The notes below the pieces were generated by a model that was not told the DNA's origin, ran no database searches, and saw only the letters and a program-made list of their open reading frames with translations. Positions 25,773 through 35,480 of a stretch of DNA of 64,000 bases are shown here, piece after piece (position 1 is the stretch's first letter; each line of letters begins with the position of its first letter). The DNA lies in IMG/VR virus record IMGVR_UViG_3300050821_006485, positions 37,203 to 101,202 of that record, one strand, 5' to 3'. Origin of the DNA: a virus. The position numbers and the translations under genes were made by a program.

Positions 25773-25841
25773 CTCATAGCTTAGCGGCTTTGAGCTAGAG
25801 CTGGAACAGCCTGATACTGCTTCCAGCTCGATCTTATCAGG
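25773..25841 (+). promoter_or_regulatory. hairpin-pseudoknot leader over the GIY-YIG gene RBS
   Basis: Stem I: CTCATAGC (25773-25780) with GCTTTGAG (25787-25794), one mismatch. Stem II: GAGCTGGAA (25798-25806) with TTCCAGCTC (25821-25829), nine perfect pairs. The loop of stem II contains CCTGATA (25810-25816), the exact complement of TATCAGG (25835-25841), which is the start of the CAGGAGAG ribosome binding site. Formation of this H-type pseudoknot would hide the RBS. The same layout occurs at 19454-19530 and 41923-41993. Confidence 0.7.
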
Positions 25842-25848
25842 AGAGAAA

Positions 25849-26478
25849 ATGATAGTATATTTAGTAACAAACAAACATAACGGAAAACAATATGTAGGGC
25901 AGACCGTAAAACCTCTTCAAACTAGATGGGCGCAGCATGGGAATGACACTTCTCATGTATCTCTCTTACGCAACGCTTTGAAAAAGTATGGAACAAATTC
26001 TTTCGTAATAGAAATTATCCATGAATGTCTGCATAAAGAAGAAATGGATTTTGTAGAAATATTCTACATTTCATTTTTGAATACTAAATCTCCTAATGGT
26101 TATAATTTAACAGACGGGGGAGAGGGAAGTTTAGGGCATACGCCTACAAAAGAAGCAAGAGTTAAAATGAGTTTGGCTAAGAAAGGATTACTACCGCCAA
26201 AGCCCATAAAAAGGGGACAAAGGTTATCCCCGAGTACAGAAATTAAAAAGGGACAAAGATTATCTCCTAGTACTGAATTTAAAGCCGGATTTATTCCTTG
26301 GAATAAAGGTAAGTCGCATCTAAAAGGGGCGCTTAATCCTTTTTACCACAAAAAACATTCTCCCGAAGCTTTACAAAAAATGCGACTAGCTAAACTCGGT
26401 AGAAAGCAATCTCCAGAACATGTAGCTAAGAGAATGGCCAGTATATTAAAAAGGAAGGAACTAGATGGCTCACGGTGA
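25849..26478 (+). CDS. GIY-YIG homing endonuclease with NUMOD3-like repeats
   Basis: The GIY-YIG core is at the N-terminus: IVY at residues 2-4, YVG at 15-17, RWAQH with the catalytic Arg, and EEMDFVE with the metal-binding Glu, then NGYNLTDGGEG. The C-terminal half contains NUMOD3-type DNA-binding repeats (SPEALQKMRLAKLG, SPEHVAKRMASI) and two copies of KRGQRLSPSTE. Such enzymes are related to I-TevI and segA-type nucleases. The gene is AT-rich, overlaps the next gene by 14 bases, and is preceded by a structured leader, so its expression is probably held in check. Confidence 0.93.
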   Translation: MIVYLVTNKHNGKQYVGQTVKPLQTRWAQHGNDTSHVSLLRNALKKYGTNSFVIEIIHECLHKEEMDFVEIFYISFLNTKSPNGYNLTDGGEGSLGHTPTKEARVKMSLAKKGLLPPKPIKRGQRLSPSTEIKKGQRLSPSTEFKAGFIPWNKGKSHLKGALNPFYHKKHSPEALQKMRLAKLGRKQSPEHVAKRMASILKRKELDGSR

Positions 26479-27094
26479 ACATGCAATTCTAGAAGGTGGC
26501 CGTGAACTCCCATTTCTAAGCCAACAAAACACTTATCTAGGTTCTATTCTTCAGCGCATCCTTGACGCCGTGAACCTTACCGCAAAGAACGCCGGTGTTT
26601 CATCCGTGGGCAAAATTGCACCCCCTGATCCGGTGGACAGTGTGAATATACAAGGTACTCAACTTGGTTCTAAATTAATCGCTCCTTCTGAAATATTGCA
26701 TCTGACCTTAACTCATAATGGGCCTGTAAAGAAAAACGTCCAGTACATAACAGAAGTCGCTACGGACAGTAACTTTTCTAATCCGCATATTATAGATCAC
26801 GGATGTAGCCGCTCGGCATTCGTTCATCTTCCTACTTATCTTGACGATGGCGTTACTAAGCAAATCTATTATGTTCGCTCGTATCCGCAATATCCCGGCA
26901 GCGATCCCGCCAGACCGACCGTATTTGGGGGTCTAGCGCAGCCAATACAGGTGCAGATGACCGGTTCATCCGCAGGTACCTTACTACAGTCTACGGGCAG
27001 CGGAACTGCCTCTCCGACCGGTAATCAGGGCGGACACGGCTTGGGCAAGATTCTAGACAGACCGGCTACGGGGCCGAAACGTAATTTGGTGTAA
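26465..27094 (+). CDS. virion structural protein, 209 aa
   Basis: The ATG at 26465 lies in the end of the GIY-YIG gene with GGAAGGAA upstream. The product has a helical N-terminus (SILQRILDAVNLTAKNAG), then a fibronectin-like beta domain (LTHNGPVKKNVQYITEVATD ... QIYYVRSYPQYPG) and a Gly/Ser-rich tail. Fibronectin-like domains are common on phage tail surfaces. It follows the large tail protein, so a tail component is likely. Confidence 0.65.
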   Translation: MAHGEHAILEGGRELPFLSQQNTYLGSILQRILDAVNLTAKNAGVSSVGKIAPPDPVDSVNIQGTQLGSKLIAPSEILHLTLTHNGPVKKNVQYITEVATDSNFSNPHIIDHGCSRSAFVHLPTYLDDGVTKQIYYVRSYPQYPGSDPARPTVFGGLAQPIQVQMTGSSAGTLLQSTGSGTASPTGNQGGHGLGKILDRPATGPKRNLV

Positions 27095-27096
27095 CT

Positions 27097-27276
27097 ATGG
27101 CAGAGAAAAAACAAACGTTAAACTTGAAGATGTACGCCGGGGTACTATTCCCAGATGACTCCGTGCAAACGAGCGCACTTCTCTCCGGTTCGCCCGGTCA
27201 GCTAACACAGACGCAGATGCCCCCTGTTATTGACCCTACTGGTACCCTGACTCAAATTGATCTAGGTGTTTTCTAA
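27097..27276 (+). CDS. small tail-associated protein, 59 aa
   Basis: A short reading frame starts at ATG 27097 just after the preceding stop and ends with TAA at 27274-27276, whose last base is the first base of the next ATG (TAATG). The product begins MAEKKQTLNLKMYAGVLFPD and then DDSVQTSA; Asp-x-Ser-x-Gln-x-Ser phrases of this kind are frequent at the start of phage tail fibre segments. Codon use and spacing match its neighbours. Function unknown. Confidence 0.7.
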   Translation: MAEKKQTLNLKMYAGVLFPDDSVQTSALLSGSPGQLTQTQMPPVIDPTGTLTQIDLGVF

Positions 27277-27917
27277 TGTCAATCGCAATCCAACATAAAC
27301 GAGGCCTAAAAGCCAATCTACCCGCGTCTGGCGCGGCGGGTGAGTTCTTCGTAACAACGGATACCCATGAGATAACCATCGGTACCGGCGCGGGAACAAG
27401 CCCACTCAAGGTCGATGCGTCAAACGTAACTAATTTGCCCGCAGCAACTCAGCCTGTGAATGCGCAGACCGGTACAACGTACGCTATAGTTGGAGGAGAC
27501 GCCGGTAAACTTGTTACGTTGTCTAATGCCTCCCCAGTGGCGGTATCAATTCCCCAAGCTGGAACCGGGTTGTTTACCAGTACTTTCTTTGTTGACCTAC
27601 AAAATCTAGGGGCGGGTGCGGTAACCATTACACCGACCACTTCTACGATTAACGGCGCGGCGACCTTCGTTCTACAGAAGAACCAGGGCATTCGCCTGAA
27701 TTCCGATGGGGCTAATTACCAGGTTCAAACTGGTATGAAGCCGGCGAAGTTCACGGCGGTTGCTAACCAGTTCCTAACTAGCGTGGACGACAGTGGCAAC
27801 TTCTCGGCAGCACAGCCCGCGTTTACGAACATCTCGGGAACTTTGGTTGAAGGACAGTTGCCCAGCACCATTGACGGAGTAACAGGGCTAGCAACTATAG
27901 ATTGCGGCACATTTTAA
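27276..27917 (+). CDS. tail fibre-type protein with Mtd-like N-terminus, 213 aa
   Basis: The start [14 protein letters not shown] followed by [17 protein letters not shown] resembles the N-terminal QxKRG ... GE ... DTxxLxIG motif found at the beginning of many phage fibre and tropism proteins; the gene at 28733 has a second copy (IQVKRGSQANMP, GEMYFCSDTNKLFFG). The middle is a small beta domain ([18 protein letters not shown]) and the end has [18 protein letters not shown], a fibre shaft phrase. Receptor-binding accessory is likely. Confidence 0.72.
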   Translation: MSIAIQHKRGLKANLPASGAAGEFFVTTDTHEITIGTGAGTSPLKVDASNVTNLPAATQPVNAQTGTTYAIVGGDAGKLVTLSNASPVAVSIPQAGTGLFTSTFFVDLQNLGAGAVTITPTTSTINGAATFVLQKNQGIRLNSDGANYQVQTGMKPAKFTAVANQFLTSVDDSGNFSAAQPAFTNISGTLVEGQLPSTIDGVTGLATIDCGTF

Positions 27918-27925
27918 AGGAAATT

Positions 27926-28732
27926 ATGAAACTATCTATTTCTACTTTGTTATTGCTGTTAAGTTCATACGTGGGCGCACAGTGTACGGCTACGGTACCG
28001 CCGCCCGGTACAGATTGCCAAGGGCCGGTTAATGTGGTAGGTAATCCAACAGTTCAATCTGCAACTATTTTGAAAGATAATGGAAAGCCGGTTTCTGACC
28101 CCGCCGCAAATCTTTATATCCAAACAATTTTAAATGGGATCATTCAAGAATCCGATAATGGCGGACCTTACCATTCTCTTGTCGGCCCGCAAGGACCGGC
28201 GGGACCAATAGGTTTAACTGGCGCACAGGGTCCCCAAGGTGCCGCAGGAGCAACCGGTGCTCAAGGCCCAGCAGGCCCGCAGGGACAACCTGGTCCGCAA
28301 GGCTTAGTAGGCCCCACTGGTAATACTGGTCCCGCAGGTCCGCAAGGAAACCCAGGACCAGCGGGCGTAGCCGGAGCAACTGGCCCGCAAGGTTTGCAAG
28401 GCGTACAAGGTAACCCTGGTAACGACGGAGCAGTTGGCCCGGCTGGTCCTCAAGGTGTGCCGGGCGCAACCGGCCCGGCGGGCGCTGATGGTGCCCCTGG
28501 CCCACAAGGTCCTACTGGTCAGACAGGCCCAGCAGGGACAACCGGACCACAGGGTCCGACAGGCGCAACCGGGGCTACGGGGCCGCAAGGACCTCAGGGT
28601 GTGCAAGGCGTACCAGGCATCGTCGTAGGTCAAACCTTTACTGGACTATTAACCTGCGTAGCAGATGCCCACCATTCCGTGGTGTATGGGTTCTCCACTA
28701 CGTGTACCTATAAAATAATGGCGATTAAATAG
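27926..28732 (+). CDS. collagen-like tail protein with signal peptide
   Basis: ATG 27926 is preceded by AAAGGAAATT. Residues 1-20 form a signal peptide ([20 protein letters not shown]); the Cys at 21 follows GAQ, so a lipoprotein is possible but the lipobox is weak. From about residue 88 to 235 the chain is an uninterrupted Gly-x-y collagen-like repeat with many GPQGP and GATGP triplets, followed by a short Cys-containing tip domain. Collagen-like shafts are common in phage fibres, but signal peptides are not. Confidence 0.85.
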   Translation: MKLSISTLLLLLSSYVGAQCTATVPPPGTDCQGPVNVVGNPTVQSATILKDNGKPVSDPAANLYIQTILNGIIQESDNGGPYHSLVGPQGPAGPIGLTGAQGPQGAAGATGAQGPAGPQGQPGPQGLVGPTGNTGPAGPQGNPGPAGVAGATGPQGLQGVQGNPGNDGAVGPAGPQGVPGATGPAGADGAPGPQGPTGQTGPAGTTGPQGPTGATGATGPQGPQGVQGVPGIVVGQTFTGLLTCVADAHHSVVYGFSTTCTYKIMAIK

Positions 28733-29038
28733 ATGCCGATCCAGATACAGGTCAAGAGGGGTTCGCAGGCCAATATGCCTGTATTGGCCTTAGGAGAAAT
28801 GTATTTTTGCAGTGATACTAATAAGTTGTTTTTTGGAACGCCGGGCGTAGGAATTGGAAAAATACAAATTGGGGATATTACTAACGTGAATGAAACACTT
28901 TTACAATTGCTTATGGAAATGCGTAGTATTCGCCTAGCACTCGTTCAGTTAGCCTGTGAGGGTGGCCGAGCGAACCCCAGGGATTTTGATCCACAAATTT
29001 TAGCGGCGGACGCCGAAGTAGCAGTAGACGCTTTATAA
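28733..29038 (+). CDS. small fibre-associated protein with Mtd-like motif, 101 aa
   Basis: The start is directly after the preceding stop (TAGATG). IQVKRGSQANMP and GEMYFCSDTNKLFFG repeat the N-terminal motif of the 27276-27917 protein. The second half is helical (NETLLQLLMEMRSIRLALVQ) with an acidic end and may trimerise. Likely a fibre tip, connector or chaperone. Confidence 0.65.
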   Translation: MPIQIQVKRGSQANMPVLALGEMYFCSDTNKLFFGTPGVGIGKIQIGDITNVNETLLQLLMEMRSIRLALVQLACEGGRANPRDFDPQILAADAEVAVDAL

Positions 29039-29048
29039 GGAGATATAG

Positions 29049-29684
29049 ATGCTGTTCCAACTTAACCAAGGGCAAACGGGCAAGGCAGTTGGCCAAAATC
29101 TTGTTGCTGGGTGCGGGGAGTTTTCCGAAGTTTTAGTGACGGAGCTTCAGCCCCGATATTACGAGAACACTTATCGCGGACAAAAATTTTCCGCCCAAGT
29201 TGCTAATGCAAATCCGACTGGTGTAAGCACCGGAATATTGGGGGCTGCCGGAACACCGCTTTTACTTGTTTGGAATCCGACAGGGACCGGTAAAAATTTA
29301 GTTGTTGTGCAGACATATATCGCCATAAGGAATAACGGCACTGTTTCTCCCGGCAGCTTTGTCTGGTCGGCAGGACCTACAACCCCCGTTACGGCCAATC
29401 TTAGTCAGCCTCTTAATATGCTTACATATCAGGCTTCCGGTTCTGTGGCTAAGTTTGTAGCTAATGCCGCTGCTACTGGATTATCTGCGCTTCTTTACGT
29501 CCGACCTATTATGGGCGTTGGCGCGGCCACCACGGCGACCACTACCGGGTTTCCGCAAGGGTATGAAGAAACGGCGGGCGGACTTATCGTTCCTCCGGGA
29601 TGCGCAGCCGCCATTATTTCCACTGTAACCGGAACAGCCGCAGCCGTGGACGCAGGTATTGTGTGGGACGAAGTGGCGGTGTAA
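29049..29684 (+). CDS. virion structural protein, 211 aa
   Basis: AAGGAGATA precedes the ATG. The sequence is beta-rich and low in charge, with LLLVWNPTGTGKNLVVVQTY and LLYVRPIMGVG segments that read as jelly-roll strands, and ends GIVWDEVAV. Domains of this type decorate fibres and capsids. It is in the tail module and not homologous by eye to other genes here. Confidence 0.6.
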   Translation: MLFQLNQGQTGKAVGQNLVAGCGEFSEVLVTELQPRYYENTYRGQKFSAQVANANPTGVSTGILGAAGTPLLLVWNPTGTGKNLVVVQTYIAIRNNGTVSPGSFVWSAGPTTPVTANLSQPLNMLTYQASGSVAKFVANAAATGLSALLYVRPIMGVGAATTATTTGFPQGYEETAGGLIVPPGCAAAIISTVTGTAAAVDAGIVWDEVAV

Positions 29685-29686
29685 GC

Positions 29687-30112
29687 ATGAATGACTCAGG
29701 GGCAGCGATTAGGGATTATAAGCCAAGCGATTTTTCAGCGATTGCCACGATTCACGAAGAGTCAGGGATTGATTATAAATTGCCCGACTTGGAATCCCCG
29801 CTATTTCTCATAAAACAGGTGGCAGAATACGAAGGAAAAGTTGTGGCGGCGCTCGGAGCCTTGCTCCAAACAGAATTTTATCTTTGGCTTAGTAAAGAAG
29901 AATGGGGAACTCCAGAGCAAAAGTTTTCTGTGCTAAAAGAATTAGATGAAAGTGTGATATCTGAAGTTTGGCTAAAAGGCGTAGATTCCGCCGTACTCTA
30001 TTTACCTCCAAATATGGAACGTTTTAGTAGGAGATTAACAGAAGATTTTGGCTGGTCTACTCCGAGGCCGGGGTGGAAAGCTTTTTCAAAGACAACTGGA
30101 AGGAAGCAATGA
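29687..30112 (+). CDS. GNAT-like acetyltransferase-type protein
   Basis: The N-terminus AIRDYKPSDFSAIATIHEES matches the start of GNAT acetyltransferases (IRxxxxxDxxxIxxI), and EYEGKVVAALGALLQTEFYL corresponds to the central strands. The usual Q/RxxGxG/A acetyl-CoA loop is not evident, and the C-terminal portion has been replaced by VAVLYLPPNMERFSRRLTED-like sequence. It could acetylate a protein or be a degenerate member. The next gene starts in its stop codon (ATGA). Confidence 0.6.
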   Translation: MNDSGAAIRDYKPSDFSAIATIHEESGIDYKLPDLESPLFLIKQVAEYEGKVVAALGALLQTEFYLWLSKEEWGTPEQKFSVLKELDESVISEVWLKGVDSAVLYLPPNMERFSRRLTEDFGWSTPRPGWKAFSKTTGRKQ

Positions 30113-30522
30113 AAAGAGAAAAGATGTCCCCCGAGGAATATAAAATAGCCAGGGATAAGGCCAAGAAAAAGTGGAGAGAAAATAATAACGAAGAGGCGCG
30201 TGCCACCGCTACTAGGGCTAGAAGGAAAATGAGGGCGTTAGCCTATGCAAAGCTTGGGGGAAGATGCAATAGTCCAGAATGTAAATGGGTAAATTCTGAT
30301 GGTACTTTTGGTTGCACGGATGTGCGATGCCTACATATAGACCATGTAAATGGAGATGGGTACTTAGAGATACATGAAAGTGGCTATCAGTTATGTAAAA
30401 GAGCTTTAAATGACACAGAGGGTAGGTACCAACTTCTATGCTCAAATTGTAATTGGATAAAAAGAGTGATTAATGGAGAATTGTGTTTGAGGCATAGAGT
30501 TAAAAAAGTGGAGACAAAGTAA
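30109..30522 (+). CDS. HNH-type endonuclease, 137 aa
   Basis: The ATG at 30109 overlaps the preceding TGA. A basic helical N-terminus is followed by CNSPECKWVN, then CLHIDHVNGDG with the HNH histidine pair, and YQLLCSNCNWIKR as the zinc/Asn end. It lacks the Cys4 module of the longer homing endonucleases and is one of the smaller forms. The gene sits between a GNAT-like gene and a virion gene with overlapping ends. Confidence 0.82.
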   Translation: MKREKMSPEEYKIARDKAKKKWRENNNEEARATATRARRKMRALAYAKLGGRCNSPECKWVNSDGTFGCTDVRCLHIDHVNGDGYLEIHESGYQLCKRALNDTEGRYQLLCSNCNWIKRVINGELCLRHRVKKVETK

Positions 30523-31184
30523 TGAAGGTATATATTGAACTTAAATACCAAATGTTGCCAGACGGCGGCTTGGAGCTTATCTCCGAAAAATCTTATGATT
30601 ATACTGGCCCTATAGCACTTTGCGATAGATGGGGACAGGGCGCGGCTAAGGACGCAGCAAACACTGCCAAGACTACTGCCGTTGGTTACGGACAAGAAGC
30701 GGGCGCAGAAGGTGCAGCACTCAATCCATTTTTTAGACAAGAAATGACGGCTGAGCACGGCTTCGATCCAACGCAGACTAATGAATTGCTAACGGCAGCA
30801 GGCGCTGGCACAGGCGGCGCAACTAGCGCCCTTACCGGCCAAGCGGAACTCGAAGCTGCTCGAACGCGCAATCCTTCAGGATTTACTAAAAGTCTCGACG
30901 AAGTTGCCCGTGACAAACAGAAAGCCTTAGCAGGTTCCTCCGAAGCAATCGCAGTGCAAGACGTATTAGGGGCTAAGCAACTGAACCAAGAAGGTGCTAG
31001 GGGTATGGAAGGGCTGTACGGAACAAATGTAAAGGGACAACTTGATGCGATGGGACAGCAGGCTCAAGATATTAACTCCGAAGTTAATGCTGGAAAATCA
31101 GGATGGTACCAAAATCTTCTGGCTGGTGTAGACGCAGGAGCTAATGTATTTAAGGCGTTATACCCCAAAGGTCTTCAGGGTTAA
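30522..31184 (+). CDS. probable internal virion protein, 220 aa
   Basis: After a 35-residue beta segment, the sequence becomes Ala/Gly-rich and helical (KDAANTAKTTAVGYGQEAG, TGGATSALTGQAELEAAR), a composition typical of proteins packaged in the head and ejected with DNA in podophage-like virions. The two large genes downstream share the composition. TAATG links it to the HNH gene. No enzymatic domain is visible. Confidence 0.6.
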   Translation: MKVYIELKYQMLPDGGLELISEKSYDYTGPIALCDRWGQGAAKDAANTAKTTAVGYGQEAGAEGAALNPFFRQEMTAEHGFDPTQTNELLTAAGAGTGGATSALTGQAELEAARTRNPSGFTKSLDEVARDKQKALAGSSEAIAVQDVLGAKQLNQEGARGMEGLYGTNVKGQLDAMGQQAQDINSEVNAGKSGWYQNLLAGVDAGANVFKALYPKGLQG

Positions 31185-31193
31185 GGAGAAAAC

Positions 31194-33524
31194 ATGGCAA
31201 CAAGTTTAATGAGAAATCTCGGAGACGACGCCACGGACGCTGCTCCTCAGGACGAGTTCGCAGAAAATCAGCGCCACATAGACGAGTATAATCGGGCGCA
31301 ACTTAAGGAACAAGGTTATCCTAGTGAACAATCCGATCCTAATTTTCCTGTAAACCCTAAGTATGCCCCAGAAGTTCCTAGGATGAACAACGCAAAGATG
31401 GGTGTAGAAAACGCACCCGCTCAGCAATTTCCTGTATCTTCCACTGAGCAGTCCGCAGGGCATCCGCTTGGCACATCCTCAGTTCCTCGCATGTCTCCTC
31501 CCCAATCTTCGGCAATGAAGCCGCTGGGCGGAGAAGACTTACCGCCAGGACAATCGGAGCAATTATCTCCAGAGGAACTTAAGAAACAAGGGTATCCAGA
31601 CGCGCAATCCGATCCAAATTTTGCAGTAAATCCTAAGTACGCCCCAGAAGTTCCTAAAAAAGAAATTCATCCAGATACCAAGGCTATTATAGGGGCGCAG
31701 CGCACGATGTTGGCTAAGGAGGCCACCGATAAGGCCGCTAAGGGCGATCTATTGGGTGCGGGGAACGCCAAGATCGCTATGAATCAGTTAATGGAACACG
31801 TCGATACCGATCCATTTAAAGAAAAAGAGGCCGATCCTTATGTACAGGGCGGTGGACCTATGCGGCCAGAACCAAACGTGGCTGCTCCAGAAGCTAATGC
31901 CGCTTCTGCTCCGAATCCGGCGGATGTTACCCCGGCTTCCACAGCAATGGTACCGTTAGGCCAAGAAAAACCTCCGATGCCCGCATACACAGGTACGCAG
32001 CGCATAGGTAAGGGTACGCCGGGCGAAGCCGAGTTACACAATGATTTAGAGACTCAGCGTGGACATCTTAGAAATATCATTGCTACCGGGAATGAAACCC
32101 AAGCAGCCGAAGCTAGGTTACAACTTGCTCGATTGAACGAGATGAATCCTTATGGGTCTCCCGCAAACCACCCCGGAGCTTTGGGCCGCATTGGCCATAT
32201 TGCTGCGAAAGTTGGTAATGTGGCGGGAAACGTATTAGCCCCAGAAGTCATGGCTAATATCCCCGGTACCGATCTTAATAAACAAATACAGGTAGGACAA
32301 GCAGAGCGGGAGCTTAAGGATGCGGCTGGGCACGACCTAACGGTTGCCGAAACCGCTAAGAACCGGGCGGAAGCAAATAAACCGCCTTCGGCAGAACAAC
32401 AGTTAATTAATGCTCAGGCCGAATTGCGTGCCGCTACAACCCCAGAGGCCAAGGCCGCAGCGCAGGCTAAAGTTAACGATTTGACTGCCGCTATGGGGGC
32501 AGGCAAGGCGGCACCCAAGGATTCTTCCCCGGCGCAGCAAGCTATTGATGCCGAGGCAGCCTTAGTCGCCGCAAAGGCCACGGGTGATCCTGCAAAGATT
32601 ACTGCCGCGCAGTCTGCATTGGATAGCATAGTTAAGGGCGCACACGATGTAACGGCGGTTAAGCCGGAGACGCAGGAACAAAACAAACTTGCGTTTCAGA
32701 ACGCTATAGCCAAGGTGGCAGCAGAGGGACTCCCTACTGGTCCTAATCAACTTACTAAATCCATAAACAGTTCTAAAACACTCAAACCAGAAGAAAAGGC
32801 AGCGGCGGAAGCGTATATGGCCGCCAATCCGACACCGGCTACTAATTTAGAAGTAAAAGTAGACGCCGGAGATGAAGCCAATAAGCACGCCCTTGATAAG
32901 CACTTCCAAGGCAGCGAAGTGGTAGCAACAATGCCGGATGGTAAGCGCGTACAGATGTCTTATGGGCAGGCTAAAGAGTTAGGCCTTGATCCCAATAATT
33001 TGGAAAAGCTGAATTCTAAGCAGGCTCAAGATAACCGTGATAAACACGCTTCCATGGACAGTACTTTTAAAACCTTGGATACGTATCGAACAGATATGAA
33101 GAACGCTAAACTTAGTTCTAAAGATAGGGATGCCCTAAGGGTATTAACCGATCACGCCCCGGAGGCAACCTCTGGATTATTGGCGGGAATGTTTGATGAG
33201 ATTCCTCTTGCTGGTCCTCTGGGTAAATATGGAAATAAGTTGATGAACGGAACAATAACAAGCGATCAGTATAATGCCCTTTCATCGGCGGCACAAAAAC
33301 TTTTAGCTGACTATTACACGGCGGTTGTCGATAATTTTGCTGCTATGAAGGCACGTTTAGGTTCTGTTGGCAGAAACCCAGCTTTGATCCAGGCCGAGAA
33401 TATTACCATTCCTTTACCGTACATAGAGTGGAATGCGGTTGCTCCGGCTTTTGAAGCAAAAAGACAAACTATGTCTGGTTATACATCAGAATGGCCGGAC
33501 CTTTACAAACCTTCGAGTAAATAG
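31194..33524 (+). CDS. large probable internal virion protein, 776 aa
   Basis: AAGGAGAA precedes the ATG. The chain is rich in Ala, Lys, Glu and Pro. A 24-residue phrase with QGYPSEQSDPNFPVNPKYAP occurs twice, at about residues 40 and 140. Long helical parts with AATTPEAKAAAQAKVNDLTA suggest coiled coils, and the C-terminal 250 residues look globular (FQGSEVVATMPDGKRVQMSY). No lytic or membrane domain is recognised. Position and composition suit a DNA-ejection protein. Confidence 0.6.
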   Translation: MATSLMRNLGDDATDAAPQDEFAENQRHIDEYNRAQLKEQGYPSEQSDPNFPVNPKYAPEVPRMNNAKMGVENAPAQQFPVSSTEQSAGHPLGTSSVPRMSPPQSSAMKPLGGEDLPPGQSEQLSPEELKKQGYPDAQSDPNFAVNPKYAPEVPKKEIHPDTKAIIGAQRTMLAKEATDKAAKGDLLGAGNAKIAMNQLMEHVDTDPFKEKEADPYVQGGGPMRPEPNVAAPEANAASAPNPADVTPASTAMVPLGQEKPPMPAYTGTQRIGKGTPGEAELHNDLETQRGHLRNIIATGNETQAAEARLQLARLNEMNPYGSPANHPGALGRIGHIAAKVGNVAGNVLAPEVMANIPGTDLNKQIQVGQAERELKDAAGHDLTVAETAKNRAEANKPPSAEQQLINAQAELRAATTPEAKAAAQAKVNDLTAAMGAGKAAPKDSSPAQQAIDAEAALVAAKATGDPAKITAAQSALDSIVKGAHDVTAVKPETQEQNKLAFQNAIAKVAAEGLPTGPNQLTKSINSSKTLKPEEKAAAEAYMAANPTPATNLEVKVDAGDEANKHALDKHFQGSEVVATMPDGKRVQMSYGQAKELGLDPNNLEKLNSKQAQDNRDKHASMDSTFKTLDTYRTDMKNAKLSSKDRDALRVLTDHAPEATSGLLAGMFDEIPLAGPLGKYGNKLMNGTITSDQYNALSSAAQKLLADYYTAVVDNFAAMKARLGSVGRNPALIQAENITIPLPYIEWNAVAPAFEAKRQTMSGYTSEWPDLYKPSSK

Positions 33525-33536
33525 AAAGGACCACCA

Positions 33537-35462
33537 ATGTCTAATGACCGTTTTGCGTGGTCAGATGAGGGGGCGAAGCAGGAAGCGCCCCCGGCTACAA
33601 ACAATATACCCGACCGTTTTACATGGAGCGATACAAAGGAAGGAACTCCTGCTCAGTCCCAGACGGCTGCTCAAGAAGAGCCTAGTTTTTTAGATAAGGC
33701 CGATGCAAATATTAATAAGGCTTTAGCGCCAAACCCTAAAAACTATAGCAGCCTTATGAGGACCAATGCTATAGAGGTTCCCAAAACTTTAGGCAGAGAA
33801 GTGTATTCTACTGCTAAGTCTGCTTTGGGGGTAATCCCCGGCATCTACCACGCATTCGCAGATGAGGCTACGCCCGAAGAAAAAGCTCAGAACGCCTCAT
33901 TTGAACAGGCGCACGGAGAAGAACCCGGAGCGGAAACCTCTGGATTTAAGCGCATCGGCTTGGGAGTCCAGCGTATGTCTGGAATACCCGCCGCTATAGA
34001 CGCGTACAAAACATACGCCAATCCTGCTACCCGCCCCACTTTAGATCAAGCTTTAAGCGTTGCTCCAGAAGCTATAGGACAGGGAGCGGGAACCGTTCTT
34101 GGAGCAGAAGCCGCAGGCAAGGCCGGAATGAAAGTGGCAGAAAAAGCTCCGGCAATATACGACAAGTACCAATTGTATAAGTTTCATGCCGATAAAGTAG
34201 GAGAAGCGAAGAAGGTCTACGATGCGGCTCAAAAAGAGGCCGACTTTTATAAGAATTCCCCAGAAGGTCCTCCAGAGGCGGTAACGAATAAGCTTGCTAA
34301 GGCCCATGCGGATTACGCGGAGGCCGCTAAGCACGCTAATAACGCCCGTAATGGTAGACCCGCACCAGCGCAAGCAAATATTACTGTGCAACCACAAGTA
34401 GATAATGCTGTGCCAACGCAAGTAGAACCTGCCGTACAAGATACGCAAATGCGGCCAGCCGCCCCTGAAACGCCCGGTAGCTTGGGTTCTCTAAAGGCAC
34501 GCGGTGGTAAAGTTGTGGATACCGATCCTCAAGGCCTAAACGAAGCCTTGAAAATGTCATTAGCTCCAGATAAGACCGCTAAGCCATTCGCCATGAAACC
34601 CCTTGGCACACCCCCGGCGGAACCCCAGGCAGTCCCGCCCATAGAAAGCCGGGCAGCGCCCCGTACCGGTGGGTTTATAGATAAGGCAGATGATGCCGTA
34701 GGCAAGGAGTTCAGGAAGAACGGGGTTGCTATGCGTCCACTTGGTTCTGCCGTTCCCGGAGACGTAAAGGAGTTCGGATTCGACTTTAGGCCCGCCGAGG
34801 ACATTGGAAATAAGATAAGGGGTGAGCAGCCGGTTAAACCTAAAGCTGAACCTAAGTCCGAACCTAAGGCGGAAGAAACTAAGCCCGCTACAGTAGAACA
34901 AACTAAAGAAGAACCGAAGAAAGAAGAACCTAGCGAAGGCCAAGAGAGTGCCGAGCAACCAGCACCAAAGGAAAAAGAAGTGGCAGTTAACCCCGAGAAC
35001 AGAACTAGGACTGAAGAAGTGGTTTCTCAACATACCGATCAAGACCTGATTAAGCTAGGAGATAAACTAGGGCTTAAGCACGATCAGTACGATTTCTCTA
35101 GACGAGATTCCCACCGCCATCGGGTTGATCGGGATCAGTATGTAAAAGATGTAATTGCTAAGATGCCGCAGAGCAAGATTGACGATATTGCCGCCAAGGC
35201 CGCCAAATACGACAAGAGCGAGCAAGAAAACAACGAATTTCCCTTCGAAGAGGCATCGAGAAGCAGTTTATCTAAGGCAGAACGAGCCCGAGCTATTATG
35301 AAGGCGCACGAAGCCGGGGAAACCGTGGGCACTAAAGAAGGTGCAACCGCCGATACCAATCACTATGAGAATGCCAAGAAGGAGCTAGGCGAAGGCGCTA
35401 GTACTTCGGACATTCTTAAAAGAGCGCAAGAGATGAAGGACCAAGCAAATAAGAAAGAGTAG
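33537..35462 (+). CDS. large probable internal virion protein, 641 aa
   Basis: AAAGGACCACC precedes the ATG. Two short repeats DRFAWSDEG and DRFTWSDTK occur at the N-terminus. A helical Gly/Ala-rich section near residues 165-215 (EAIGQGAGTVLGAEAAGKAG) might contact membranes, and a highly charged Lys/Glu/Pro region around residue 440-490 is probably disordered. The C-terminal part has DFSRRDSHRHRVDRDQYVKD. Together with the preceding gene it likely forms an ejected internal protein set; this is inferred from composition and order. Confidence 0.6.
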   Translation: MSNDRFAWSDEGAKQEAPPATNNIPDRFTWSDTKEGTPAQSQTAAQEEPSFLDKADANINKALAPNPKNYSSLMRTNAIEVPKTLGREVYSTAKSALGVIPGIYHAFADEATPEEKAQNASFEQAHGEEPGAETSGFKRIGLGVQRMSGIPAAIDAYKTYANPATRPTLDQALSVAPEAIGQGAGTVLGAEAAGKAGMKVAEKAPAIYDKYQLYKFHADKVGEAKKVYDAAQKEADFYKNSPEGPPEAVTNKLAKAHADYAEAAKHANNARNGRPAPAQANITVQPQVDNAVPTQVEPAVQDTQMRPAAPETPGSLGSLKARGGKVVDTDPQGLNEALKMSLAPDKTAKPFAMKPLGTPPAEPQAVPPIESRAAPRTGGFIDKADDAVGKEFRKNGVAMRPLGSAVPGDVKEFGFDFRPAEDIGNKIRGEQPVKPKAEPKSEPKAEETKPATVEQTKEEPKKEEPSEGQESAEQPAPKEKEVAVNPENRTRTEEVVSQHTDQDLIKLGDKLGLKHDQYDFSRRDSHRHRVDRDQYVKDVIAKMPQSKIDDIAAKAAKYDKSEQENNEFPFEEASRSSLSKAERARAIMKAHEAGETVGTKEGATADTNHYENAKKELGEGASTSDILKRAQEMKDQANKKE

Positions 35463-35480
35463 AAACGCAAACCTGAAAGT

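Noticed and set aside
26479-26500. Group I intron around the GIY-YIG gene
   Set aside because: The next gene starts 14 bases before the nuclease gene ends and no P3-P8 core or AAGATATAGTC is found; only the leader structure is shared.
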